Of a stretch of DNA of 64,000 bases, positions 38,259-47,090 are shown piece after piece. The DNA comes from Acinetobacter sp. WCHA55. Lineage in GTDB: Bacteria > Pseudomonadota > Gammaproteobacteria > Pseudomonadales > Moraxellaceae. The number at the start of each line of letters is the position of its first letter. The first letter of the stretch is position 1. Made by a program: the position numbers and the translations under genes. Location of the stretch: contig NZ_CP032286.1 of the NCBI RefSeq assembly GCF_002165305.2, positions 682,001 through 746,000 of the forward strand, in the 5' to 3' direction. Below the pieces are notes generated by a model. The model was given only the letters and a program-made list of their open reading frames with translations, had not been told where the DNA came from and searched no databases.

Positions 38259-39140
38259 TTATTTCATGTCACGGTTAACAGGATTGTTGGTGCTGATTTC
38301 ACCACTTAACAACACAGCATGCAGGTCTGAACCAAAAGTACGGACTTCTTCCATCACGGCTTTATTCCGACGGGTTAACCAGTTGTAACCAAGCACTGCT
38401 GGAACAGCCACGGCTAAACCAATTGCAGTCATAATTAAGGCTTCACCGACAGGGCCTGCGACTTTATCAATAGATGCTTGACCCGATACGCCAATGGCCG
38501 TTAACGCATGGTAAATGCCCCAAACGGTACCAAATAAACCCACGAAAGGTGCGGTTGAACCTACAGTTGCTAGAAAAGCCAACCCACCACTTAAATGGCT
38601 GTGAATTTTGTCGATGGCGCGTTGAATTGAGATGGTGACCCAAGTATTAAAGTCGATCCGTTCTAATAATGTTCCACCATGGTTTTTTGTGGATTTAATG
38701 CCTTTTTCAGCAATAAAGCGATACACACTGGCGTTATCTAAGCCTTCAGTTGCAGTATCGAGAGAGGTTGCTTCCCAAAAGTTTTTATCGGCATGTTGGC
38801 CTTGCTTGCGGATTTTGCCTTGTTGTAAGCACTTGGTGATGATGATGTACCATGTCCCAATTGACATAATCACCAAAATAAACAGCGTCACTTTAGACAC
38901 CAGATCACCTTCTTTCCACATGGCCTCTAAGCCATAAGGGTTATGTACTTTTTCTGAAGCCGTAGTTGCTTTTTCAGCTAAAGGTGGGGGAACAGGTATT
39001 GCTGATTTTTCAGTCGTGGTGATTGGTGTAGTCAATGCTGTCGTGGGCGAAGCAGTTTCCTCTGCGAAAACAGCTTGTAGAGGAAGTAATGTACTCATTC
39101 CCAGTATGCTTGCTGCGGTAAAGTTTTTTAATTTTTGCAT
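38259..39140 (-). CDS. exbB: ExbB/TolQ-type proton channel with N-terminal extension
   Basis: The 293-residue protein has a cleavable-looking signal sequence (AVFAEET, about residue 27), a Pro/Thr-rich periplasmic stretch, then three membrane helices of the MotA/TolQ/ExbB family; FLATVGSTAPFVGLFGTVWGIYHAL and the last helix region GEALIMTAIGLAVAVPAVLGYN carry the conserved channel residues. The extended, signal-bearing form is common in Acinetobacter and Pseudomonas. TAGGAG precedes the ATG. It lies 35 bases after tonB and belongs to the same operon. Confidence 0.93.
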   Translation of the reverse strand: MQKLKNFTAASILGMSTLLPLQAVFAEETASPTTALTTPITTTEKSAIPVPPPLAEKATTASEKVHNPYGLEAMWKEGDLVSKVTLFILVIMSIGTWYIIITKCLQQGKIRKQGQHADKNFWEATSLDTATEGLDNASVYRFIAEKGIKSTKNHGGTLLERIDFNTWVTISIQRAIDKIHSHLSGGLAFLATVGSTAPFVGLFGTVWGIYHALTAIGVSGQASIDKVAGPVGEALIMTAIGLAVAVPAVLGYNWLTRRNKAVMEEVRTFGSDLHAVLLSGEISTNNPVNRDMK

Positions 39141-39175
39141 TGTGTAACTCCTAATGTTGGCTAATTTTCTTTCAA

Positions 39176-39874
39176 TTATTCGAGAACAAATTCGTATGGG
39201 ATGTCAAACCAAGCGCTTTGAGCTACGCCATCTTTCATTGCAGGTTTAAATGTGCACAAGCTATACGCTTTCGTTGCAGCACGGTCTAAAGTACGGTCAC
39301 CTGTTGAACGCTTCACTTTGACTTCTTGTGCCTTACCATTGGTATCTACAAAGACCGAAATCAGTACGGTGCCAGAAATGCCACTCATCTCTGCTTCCCG
39401 TGGATAGCTTGGTGCTTTGCATCCAGCTTCACCTTCCGATACTCCACGTGTAACACCTGTGGGTTTGGGTGCAGGTGATGGAGCAGTGGCAGTCGGTGAC
39501 GGAATTGGCGATGGGCTTGGAGAAGGCGATGATGCAACTGGCGTCGGCGTACTTACAGTCGGTTTAGTGACGGGTGTAGAAACTGTTTTTTGCACTGGGA
39601 CTACTTTTTCTACAGGTTTGGGGTCAGGCTGTTGCGCCACTTTTTCCACCATTTTCGGTGGCTCTGGTGGAATTTCTTTAGGTGGTTCAGGCTCAGGTGG
39701 CTTGATATCTTGCAAAATGACCAATTCCACTGGTTCGGTTGAGGGTTTGACAATATCTTTTGCCAAACCTGCCATTAGCACCAAGCCAACAAGGACATGT
39801 AAGAAAATCACAACGCCAATACCTGTGAGTTTTTTGGCGGAGTTTTTTTCTAAATCTTCAAATGTAGTGCCCAT
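39176..39874 (-). CDS. tonB: TonB energy-transducing protein
   Basis: The 232-residue protein has an N-terminal membrane anchor (about residues 17-38), a long Pro-rich periplasmic spacer with EP and KP repeats and a Ser-Pro section (about 55-140), and a C-terminal TonB domain (about 150-232) with the YP motif in APSYPREAEM and FKPAMKDG. It spans the periplasm to pull on receptor plugs. TAGGAG precedes the ATG. It is the first gene of tonB-exbB-exbD-exbD, 141 bases after the receptor gene. Confidence 0.94.
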   Translation of the reverse strand: MGTTFEDLEKNSAKKLTGIGVVIFLHVLVGLVLMAGLAKDIVKPSTEPVELVILQDIKPPEPEPPKEIPPEPPKMVEKVAQQPDPKPVEKVVPVQKTVSTPVTKPTVSTPTPVASSPSPSPSPIPSPTATAPSPAPKPTGVTRGVSEGEAGCKAPSYPREAEMSGISGTVLISVFVDTNGKAQEVKVKRSTGDRTLDRAATKAYSLCTFKPAMKDGVAQSAWFDIPYEFVLE

Positions 39875-39976
39875 AGTTACTCCTAAAATTTAAGCCAAAT
39901 CTACTTTTTAAAAGCATTGGATTGCACTTGGGAAAACCCATATATATCTGGTTAAAGTTGAGCATTTATAAACATC

Positions 39977-40005
39977 ACCACAGATTGAATACTTCAATCT
40001 GTGGT
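39977..40005 (-). terminator. Perfect 13-bp hairpin between the receptor gene and tonB
   Basis: ACCACAGATTGAA pairs with TTCAATCTGTGGT across a three-base loop, 11 bases after the receptor stop. The sequence after it on the minus strand is T-rich but not a clean run, so it may reduce read-through into tonB or stabilise the receptor message. Confidence 0.6.
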
Positions 40006-40015
40006 TCAGATCCGC

Positions 40016-42697
40016 TTAGAACGTATATGTACCTCTTACATAGAAAGTACGTCCTGTTGGGTCGCTGTAACGTGGGTCATAGCCGTATTGGAAGTTATCT
40101 AGAACATTCGATGCAGCCGGTTCTTCATCAAATAGGTTTTTGATACCACCTGTTAGGGTTAAGTTTTTGAAACCTTTATAGGTGCCTGCAATGTTGTAGA
40201 GGGTATAGTCTGGAACTTTGTGGTTATCATAGCCTTCTTCACCTGTTGCATTTTGGTCGTGATAACCTCGGAAAAATTGCTGTTCAAAAACCAGTTTCCA
40301 GTCTTCATAGCTCCAGTTGATGTTTGCAGTATGTTTCCAGCGCAGTACAGCAGGGTCATCATAAACGCCCACTAAGCCCTCCCAGTCTCCATCTTTTTCT
40401 TCTTGGTAGTCATTTTTGATGACATAGGTCCCATTAATTCCAAAGCCAAACCGACCTGTTGATGTCATAGGAGTGAGGTAGTCTAAGCTAATGTCGATTC
40501 CTTCGGTTTTGATGCCGCCAGTATTCATTAAAGTGGTATTGATGTATTGGATACGGCCATCTGCATCTCGTACAAAGCGATCTGCATATTTGGTTGGGTC
40601 TTCGAAAATGGAGGTTTCACCCGTTAAGCCAATAAGATTTTCGATTTCGATATTGTAGTAATCGACCGCTAAGACTAGGTTCTTAAGGGGCTCAAAAACA
40701 AAGCCTGCTGTAAATGTGGTTGATTCTTCGGGTTGAAGTTCAGAGTTACCACCTTGCATACGCTTAAACTGGGTATTACATTCTGTTTGATATTGTGGTG
40801 AAGTTGCTACGCCACCTGGACAGAGCACAGGGTCATCGTATTTTGCTCCAGTGTAAGTTTGGCTTTGCGGAGCATTAATTTCATATAAGCTTGGCGCACG
40901 GAAACCTGTACTGTAAGTACTTCGGAACATTAATTGTTTTAAAGGTTCCCAGCGTAAACCCACTTTCGGGTTGAAGGTGTCGCCAAAGTCACTGTAGTCA
41001 TCATAACGTGCTGCAAGTTGCGCTTCTAAAGTAGAGGTAATAGGAATTTGTAGCTCTGAGAAAACGGCTGTAATGTCGCGGTCACCCTTACTGATAGGTT
41101 TGTCTGGGTCAATACCACTACCAGGGACAAGTCGAACAAGGTCTGAATTTACCTTTGCTTCCCAGTCTTGTGTGGTAAAGCTACCACCGAAGGCAAAGCC
41201 CACGTCACCCGCAGGAAGGGTGAAAATTGGACGGCTGACCGTAAAGTCAAAGGTAGTAGAGTCTAAGGTCGCATCATTGGTCGTGCCGCTGACTTCTAAT
41301 GAATTCCAAACACTTGAATCTGCTGAAGGACCAAAGGGGTTAATGGTGCCGTTATCTAGCCCTTCTTGCAGTTTACTACGATTTAAATAGCCACTAACGA
41401 AACTGTCCTTTGCTTTACCTTTTGCGTAGGTCACACCGCTGTCGATGTTCCAGCCATATGCTTCACCTTCAATCCCTGCAAAAATACGATGTGATTCATT
41501 GGTTGTCTTAGAAACACGGTTACCCGCTTGTGAGCGTAGGTAGAGTTGTAAAGGGTCACCACTTAAACCAGGAACATCAGGAGTGATACCTTCCCCTGGA
41601 TAGTATTGGCTTTCTTTGGGAAGTGTCACAGATCGGCTATAGACATCGGGTGCGATTGAGGTAGTGACTTCATTTTTTGCATATACATATTCAGCAATCG
41701 CGTTGAATTGGTCACTGAGTTTGAAAGTTGCACGCCCTAGTGCCGATAAGTCTTCTGTTTCTGGTTGAATACCGATCAAGGCTTGAGTGTTTAAAAAACA
41801 CAGACCATCTTCCGCAACGACATTAGAAGTGTTATTACAGTTGGAATTACCGTAAGGGTTGGCTAATACACCACTGGTTGGATCATAAAAGTTAGCAGGA
41901 AAACCGTTCGCAGAGCCAGCATTGATCCCTAATTCAGGTAAAAGCCCACCACGACGGCTAACTTTACGGTCTTTAGCCATAATTTCTTTAGACTTTTGGT
42001 AGCTGATCGCACCATATACGTTAAAACCTTGTTCGTCTAAGTCGCCATAGCCACCAAAGATAGAGACATCGTATTCTTCTCCTCCTTTTTCTTCTGGTTT
42101 GAGTACACCACTGCTGATACCGAAACCTTCATATTGTTTTTTGGTAATGAAGTTAATCACCCCAGCAATGGCATCGGCGCCATATACCGCGGATGCACCA
42201 TCTCGAAGGACCTCAATTCGTTCAACCATTGCTAGAGGAATCGTATTGAGGTTGGTTTCTGAGGTGCTAAAAGGGCTATAAGCCAAACGGCGACCGTTTA
42301 ATAATACTAAGGTTTTGTCTGGACCTAGGCCACGCAAGTTAGCTGTTGAACCAGAGGTATTACTTGCCCCCACGTTTTGCGCGGTTGTGTAACCGGCTTG
42401 GTTGGCACTAATTTTGGTTAAGGCTTCTTCGGCAGTTGTGACGCCTTGTTGAGCAAGCTCTTCGACTTTAATGACGGTAATGGGTGAAGAACTTTGAGCT
42501 GCAACTCCTTTGATAGAGGAGCCAGTGACAGTCACTTTAGCAACTTTTTTAGTTGGTTCTGTTGAGACTGAGCTTTCGGTTTCTTCTGCATGAGCTAAAG
42601 ACAAACACATCATACTTAAAGTCAGGGTACTTAGTTTAAGTAGTGATTTGCTGATGGTTGGGGTCCCCATAGATCGAACAAGTTTGTTTTTTTGCAT
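40016..42697 (-). CDS. TonB-dependent outer-membrane receptor, possible peptide receptor
   Basis: The 893-residue receptor has a signal peptide (LAHAEE, cleavage near residue 37), a plug (about 60-185, with LRGLGPDKTLVLLNGRRLA and EVLRDGASAVYGADAIAGVINF) and a large barrel ending YVRGTYTF. This type, with the NGRR and DGASA motifs, is related to receptors for larger organic substrates and lacks the typical siderophore-receptor pattern and an N-terminal signalling domain. It stands divergent from peptide ABC importer genes and upstream of tonB, which suggests peptide-like cargo; that is inference. The start Met at 42697 follows GAAGGG. Confidence 0.87.
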   Translation of the reverse strand: MQKNKLVRSMGTPTISKSLLKLSTLTLSMMCLSLAHAEETESSVSTEPTKKVAKVTVTGSSIKGVAAQSSSPITVIKVEELAQQGVTTAEEALTKISANQAGYTTAQNVGASNTSGSTANLRGLGPDKTLVLLNGRRLAYSPFSTSETNLNTIPLAMVERIEVLRDGASAVYGADAIAGVINFITKKQYEGFGISSGVLKPEEKGGEEYDVSIFGGYGDLDEQGFNVYGAISYQKSKEIMAKDRKVSRRGGLLPELGINAGSANGFPANFYDPTSGVLANPYGNSNCNNTSNVVAEDGLCFLNTQALIGIQPETEDLSALGRATFKLSDQFNAIAEYVYAKNEVTTSIAPDVYSRSVTLPKESQYYPGEGITPDVPGLSGDPLQLYLRSQAGNRVSKTTNESHRIFAGIEGEAYGWNIDSGVTYAKGKAKDSFVSGYLNRSKLQEGLDNGTINPFGPSADSSVWNSLEVSGTTNDATLDSTTFDFTVSRPIFTLPAGDVGFAFGGSFTTQDWEAKVNSDLVRLVPGSGIDPDKPISKGDRDITAVFSELQIPITSTLEAQLAARYDDYSDFGDTFNPKVGLRWEPLKQLMFRSTYSTGFRAPSLYEINAPQSQTYTGAKYDDPVLCPGGVATSPQYQTECNTQFKRMQGGNSELQPEESTTFTAGFVFEPLKNLVLAVDYYNIEIENLIGLTGETSIFEDPTKYADRFVRDADGRIQYINTTLMNTGGIKTEGIDISLDYLTPMTSTGRFGFGINGTYVIKNDYQEEKDGDWEGLVGVYDDPAVLRWKHTANINWSYEDWKLVFEQQFFRGYHDQNATGEEGYDNHKVPDYTLYNIAGTYKGFKNLTLTGGIKNLFDEEPAASNVLDNFQYGYDPRYSDPTGRTFYVRGTYTF

Positions 42698-43458
42698 CGT
42701 AAATTCAACCCTTCTTTTTCTATATTTAGCGGTATTGCTGTGCTGAGGGAGTGCAAGGCAAATGCCAACTTTCAGGGATAGACAAAAGACTGTGAATTAA
42801 GTTATTGGAAAATATTGTTTTATTTTATTATTTAGATGTATTTATGTAACTTGACTTCATTTTTCTGGAGTTTATAAATTTTAAATGGCAAAAAATTACT
42901 TATAAATTGATTAAAAAATAATCATAAAATGATTATTCATATAATAAGTGATCAAAAATGAGTCGTGAATTTTTGACTTTTTAATACAAAATTTGATTTT
43001 TAGTTGTATTGAAATATTTACATTTATCTTTAATAAATAATAACTTGTGATGTTTTATTTAGCTTTTTACATTTCTTGCAATGTTCGAATTTGAATCATT
43101 GGTGTATTAAATCTGTGCAATAGTTTATTCAAACCGAATGTTTAAAAATAGCTACTAATTGGCAAAATATTCCGATGTGATTTGAATCTCTCATTTATAA
43201 CTAATTAATATCCATAAATTTTTCTTACAAAATGTTAAATTAGAATGATAAAAAAATAGGCGTGGCATGATATTCGCTTTGTTGCTGAGGTGAATATTTG
43301 CCCATGTCCGTTTTTTAAATTTTGATAATTAAAATTTAATATATAAAACATGGGTTTATGTTTTAAGTTCTTGTCGGTGTTGTCTTAAAAATATAATACT
43401 GACATTGAACATGGATGGCATGAGATCACCTTGCTTAAAAAAAAAGATGTATATAGGT
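42698..43458. other. Long AT-rich divergent promoter region
   Basis: About 760 bases separate the receptor start from the first binding-protein start. No convincing gene lies here. It contains the palindrome at 42917-42937. Both operons must have their promoters here, so it is the likely control point of the locus. No further motif was recognised. Confidence 0.6.
42917..42937. promoter_or_regulatory. 21-bp palindrome, candidate operator
   Basis: AATAATCAT (42917-42925) and ATGATTATT (42929-42937) form perfect 9-base arms around AAA. The composition is a little Fur-like but does not align with the Fur consensus, so the binding protein is unknown. It lies 220 bases upstream of the receptor gene and about 520 bases upstream of the first binding-protein gene. 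Confidence 0.45.
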
Positions 43459-45243
43459 ATGAACTTGAATTCAAAAAAACTGAAGCTTGCTGCTTTATCC
43501 CTTGCGATGGGTTTTGGCTTTTCTGCCTATGCAATGTCGCCTGCAGATCCAAACAAAGTATTAAATATCGCTTATGAAGCGCCTGATGATGGTTTTGATA
43601 CGGTTAAAACCTATAATTTTTATAGTGGTAGTATTGCCCAAGCCATTTTTGAACCGCTTTTAAAATACGATTATTTGGCACGTCCAGCTCAATTGGTTCC
43701 AAACACAGCAGTGTCGATGCCAAAAATAGAACAAGAGGGCAAAGTCTATATCTTTAAAATTCAGCCCAAGATTTATTTTAGCGATGATGTAGCATTCAAA
43801 GGCAAGCAGCGAGAGTTGGTAGCGCAAGATTATATTTATTCCATGATGAGGATTATGGATCCGAAAAACCGCTCACCGACTTATTCTTTTATTGAGGGCA
43901 AGATTGTCGGTGGAGATGCTGCTGTTGCCCAAGCCAAGAAAACAGGTCAGTTTAATTATGATGCTACGATTTCTGGCCTAAAGGCGATTGATAAATACAC
44001 ATTGCAGATTACATTAACCCGTCCAGACTATAACTTTCCCTATATTTTGGCTTATGCCACATTTGGCGGAACAGCACGGGAAGTAGTGGAGTTTTATGGG
44101 GATCGAATTGCGCAGCATCCAGTGGGGACAGGACCTTATCAGTTGAGTAAATATGTACCGCGGAGTCGTATTGAGCTGGTAGCAAACCCGAAATACCGTG
44201 GTTTTATTTGGAACTTTAAACCTACAGGTTCGAGTTGGGACAAGCGTCTGACCAAAGAGATGCAAGGCAAAAAAATGCCGCAAATTGGTAAAGTCAATGT
44301 CAGTATTATTGAAGAAGAGCAGTCACGTTGGCTTGCATTCAAATCGGGACAACTCGACTTTGATAAACTTACGTCCAATGCGGTGCCGCAAGCCTTGAAT
44401 GGTAAGCAACTCAAACCTGAACTAGTCAAGCAGGGCATTCAGCATTTTCCCAATAAAGACGCTGAAATCACCTACACCATGTTTAATATGCAAGATCCTA
44501 CAGTTGGTGGTTTTGGGCTTGAAAAAGTTGCATTAAGACGCGCAATTAGTTTGGCCTATAACCAAGCAGAAGCGATTAAACAACTGTATAAAGGGCAGGC
44601 AGTGAAGTCTGAAATGTTGGTGCCTGAGGGGGTACAAGGCTTTAATCCCAACTATCGCAGCAGCGTGGCTTATAACCCGCTCTTGGCGAATAAATTACTG
44701 GATCGTTTTGGTTATAAAAAAGCGGCAGATGGTTATCGCAACCTACCCAATGGTCAACCTCTAACGCTCAAGTTTATGACCGAAAATAGTTCCAGTTCCG
44801 TGATTCAGTCTGAACTGTGGAAGAAAAATTTAGATGCCATTGGTATCCGTGCCGACTTTGTGGTGAGTAACTTTGCCGATAACTTAAAAGCTGCGATGCA
44901 ATGTAAGTATATGGTTTGGGGTGGGGCTTGGATTGCGGATTATCCTGAAGGGGAAAACTTTGCTCAATTGCTGTATGGACCCAATTCGGCGCAGGGCAAT
45001 CTCAGTTGCTATCAGTCCAAAGCCTATGATGCACTTTATACACAGGCGATGACCTTGCCACCATCTCAGCGACAACCATTTTATGAAAAACTCAGTCGCC
45101 AAATTGAAGCGGATAATCCATGGATTATTCATAACAGTCGCATTCGAAATTGGTTGTTACATCCACAAGTTCAGGGGTTTAAAGCCCATCCGATGATGAA
45201 TACCAACTGGCAATATCTTGATATTCAGCCCGTAAAAAAATAA
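43459..45243 (+). CDS. Family-5 peptide-binding protein of an ABC importer (first copy)
   Basis: This 594-residue periplasmic solute-binding protein (SBP_bac_5, as in DppA and OppA) has a signal peptide ending SAYAMSP (about residue 28) and family marks: EPLLKYDYLA, GTGPYQLSKY, RRAISLAYNQ and GGAWIADYPEGENF. Several in-frame ATGs lie between 43405 and 43459; the last gives a proper signal peptide, but none has a clear ribosome site. It heads a six-gene operon and is followed after 17 bases by a paralog. Peptides are the likely ligands by family. Confidence 0.92.
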   Translation: MNLNSKKLKLAALSLAMGFGFSAYAMSPADPNKVLNIAYEAPDDGFDTVKTYNFYSGSIAQAIFEPLLKYDYLARPAQLVPNTAVSMPKIEQEGKVYIFKIQPKIYFSDDVAFKGKQRELVAQDYIYSMMRIMDPKNRSPTYSFIEGKIVGGDAAVAQAKKTGQFNYDATISGLKAIDKYTLQITLTRPDYNFPYILAYATFGGTAREVVEFYGDRIAQHPVGTGPYQLSKYVPRSRIELVANPKYRGFIWNFKPTGSSWDKRLTKEMQGKKMPQIGKVNVSIIEEEQSRWLAFKSGQLDFDKLTSNAVPQALNGKQLKPELVKQGIQHFPNKDAEITYTMFNMQDPTVGGFGLEKVALRRAISLAYNQAEAIKQLYKGQAVKSEMLVPEGVQGFNPNYRSSVAYNPLLANKLLDRFGYKKAADGYRNLPNGQPLTLKFMTENSSSSVIQSELWKKNLDAIGIRADFVVSNFADNLKAAMQCKYMVWGGAWIADYPEGENFAQLLYGPNSAQGNLSCYQSKAYDALYTQAMTLPPSQRQPFYEKLSRQIEADNPWIIHNSRIRNWLLHPQVQGFKAHPMMNTNWQYLDIQPVKK

Positions 45244-45260
45244 TTGAGATATCGAACACA

Positions 45261-47069
45261 ATGAAAAATCTAAATCAGAAATTTAAACGATGGGGGCTGA
45301 GCATTCTGGCAGGCAGCATTCTGCTGAGTAGTTCAGTTTCCAGTTTTGCGCAAAGTCCTGCAGACCCGAAAAAAGTTTTACGTTATGTTTTTCCTGTGGC
45401 TGAAACAGGCTTTGACCCTGCGGGCGTGCATGACTTGTACTCTGCACATGTTAACGGTTCGATTTTTGAAACTTTATTTACTTACGATTATTTGGCCTCA
45501 CCTGCGAAATTGGTACCACGAACAGCTGTAGCTTTACCTGAGGTGAGTGCAGATGGATTGACCTATACCATTCGTTTGCAAAAGGGGATTTATTTTGCTG
45601 CTGACCCCGTGTTTAAAGGTAAAAAGCGTGAGCTGACTTCGGCCGATTATGTATATACCTTTAAGCGTTTACTGGATCCGAGCTTGCGTTCACCCAACAG
45701 TTGGTTGCTTGATGGGCGAATCTTAGGGATGGAGGCTTTGCTGAAACAAGCACAGAAAACAGGGGAATTCAATTACGACCAACCTATCGCAGGCTTACAA
45801 ACACCAGACCGTTATACCTTGGTCATTCGTCTGACTAGCCCCGATCAGAACTTTCCGATGCTGCTTGCGCATCAGCCTGCAGGTGCAGTTGCACGGGAAG
45901 TCATCGAAAAATATCGTGACAAAGCGGGTTTTGTGATGGGGCATCCAATAGGTACAGGGCCATATATGCTCAGCCGTTGGACGCCAGGTTCGCGGATTAT
46001 TTTAAAGGCCAATCCTGATTTCCGAAGTTTTGTTTGGAACTTTAAGGCCAGTACGCCTGAAGACCAAAAAATCGTCAAAGCCATGCAAGGCAAAAAGATG
46101 CCACAAATAGGGGTGATTGATATTCAAGTGATGGAAGAGGGCCAGTCGCGATGGTTGTCCTTTATTAAAGATGAAGTAGATTTGTTTGCCCTTGATGGTG
46201 AGCTGACAGTTCAGGCCTTACAAGATGGGAGACTAAAACCTGAGTTGGTTAAGAAAGGTGTACAGTTGTCAAGGATCACGGACCCTTCGATTGACTATCA
46301 TTATTGGAATATGCAAAACCCAGTGGTTGGCGGTTTAAGTAAAGATAAAATTGCCCTGCGCCGTGCTATGGCGATGGCTTTTTCAGCCGATAACTATATC
46401 AATATTTTACAAAAAGGTGATGCGCAAAAACTGCAAGCACCGATTCCAAGTGGTGTGATCGGTTACGATCCCAATTATCGAAGTAGCATTCCTTATTCAG
46501 TCAAAGCAGCAAATTTATTATTAGATCGTTATCACTATAAAGTCGCTGCTGATGGTTGGCGTACTCAGCCGAATGGGAAACCTTTGGTGATTGAGATGAC
46601 GCTTTCGGGCAATAATTTACGCAGTCAACAACAGGCCGAGTTTTGGAAAAAAACTTTAGATAGCATCAAAATCAAAATGACCACCAAGTCTCTGCCTTTT
46701 GCTGAAGCTTTGAAATTAGAAAAACAATGTAAAACCATGTTTAAGGCATCAGCATGGATAGCAGACTATCCTGATGCAGATAACTTTATGCAGTTGTTTT
46801 ATGGCAAGAACATCAAAATCACCAACAATGGCTGCGCCAAAATTCCTGAATATGACCGCTTATATGAACAAGCTCAGAAGATGACACCGAGCCCAGAACG
46901 CGATGCGATCTACGCCAAAATGTCACGCCTGCTGGAAGTGTATATGCCTGTGCAGGTGATTGGCGCACGTTATCGAAATATCTTGGCACAACCGCGTGTG
47001 ATTGGATTTAAAAAGCATCCCATACTGCCAGCAGAGTGGATGTATATCGATATTGATTTGAAGAAATAG
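45261..47069 (+). CDS. Family-5 peptide-binding protein of an ABC importer (second copy)
   Basis: The 602-residue paralog of the preceding gene has a signal peptide (MKNLNQKFKRWG to VSSFAQSP, cleavage near residue 31) and the same landmarks: ETLFTYDYLA, GTGPYMLSRW, RRAMAMAFSAD and SAWIADYPDADNF. The two align along their whole length and arose by tandem duplication, but differ enough to suggest different peptide preferences sharing one permease. The M3 peptidase gene follows after 21 bases. Confidence 0.92.
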   Translation: MKNLNQKFKRWGLSILAGSILLSSSVSSFAQSPADPKKVLRYVFPVAETGFDPAGVHDLYSAHVNGSIFETLFTYDYLASPAKLVPRTAVALPEVSADGLTYTIRLQKGIYFAADPVFKGKKRELTSADYVYTFKRLLDPSLRSPNSWLLDGRILGMEALLKQAQKTGEFNYDQPIAGLQTPDRYTLVIRLTSPDQNFPMLLAHQPAGAVAREVIEKYRDKAGFVMGHPIGTGPYMLSRWTPGSRIILKANPDFRSFVWNFKASTPEDQKIVKAMQGKKMPQIGVIDIQVMEEGQSRWLSFIKDEVDLFALDGELTVQALQDGRLKPELVKKGVQLSRITDPSIDYHYWNMQNPVVGGLSKDKIALRRAMAMAFSADNYINILQKGDAQKLQAPIPSGVIGYDPNYRSSIPYSVKAANLLLDRYHYKVAADGWRTQPNGKPLVIEMTLSGNNLRSQQQAEFWKKTLDSIKIKMTTKSLPFAEALKLEKQCKTMFKASAWIADYPDADNFMQLFYGKNIKITNNGCAKIPEYDRLYEQAQKMTPSPERDAIYAKMSRLLEVYMPVQVIGARYRNILAQPRVIGFKKHPILPAEWMYIDIDLKK

Positions 47070-47090
47070 AAATTAAATAAAACTGGAGTC

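Noticed and set aside
39417..39893. 158-codon plus-strand frame antisense to tonB, rich in Gly and Thr
   Set aside because: It is the shadow of the Pro-rich tonB spacer; its low-complexity composition follows from that, and it has no ribosome site or family match.
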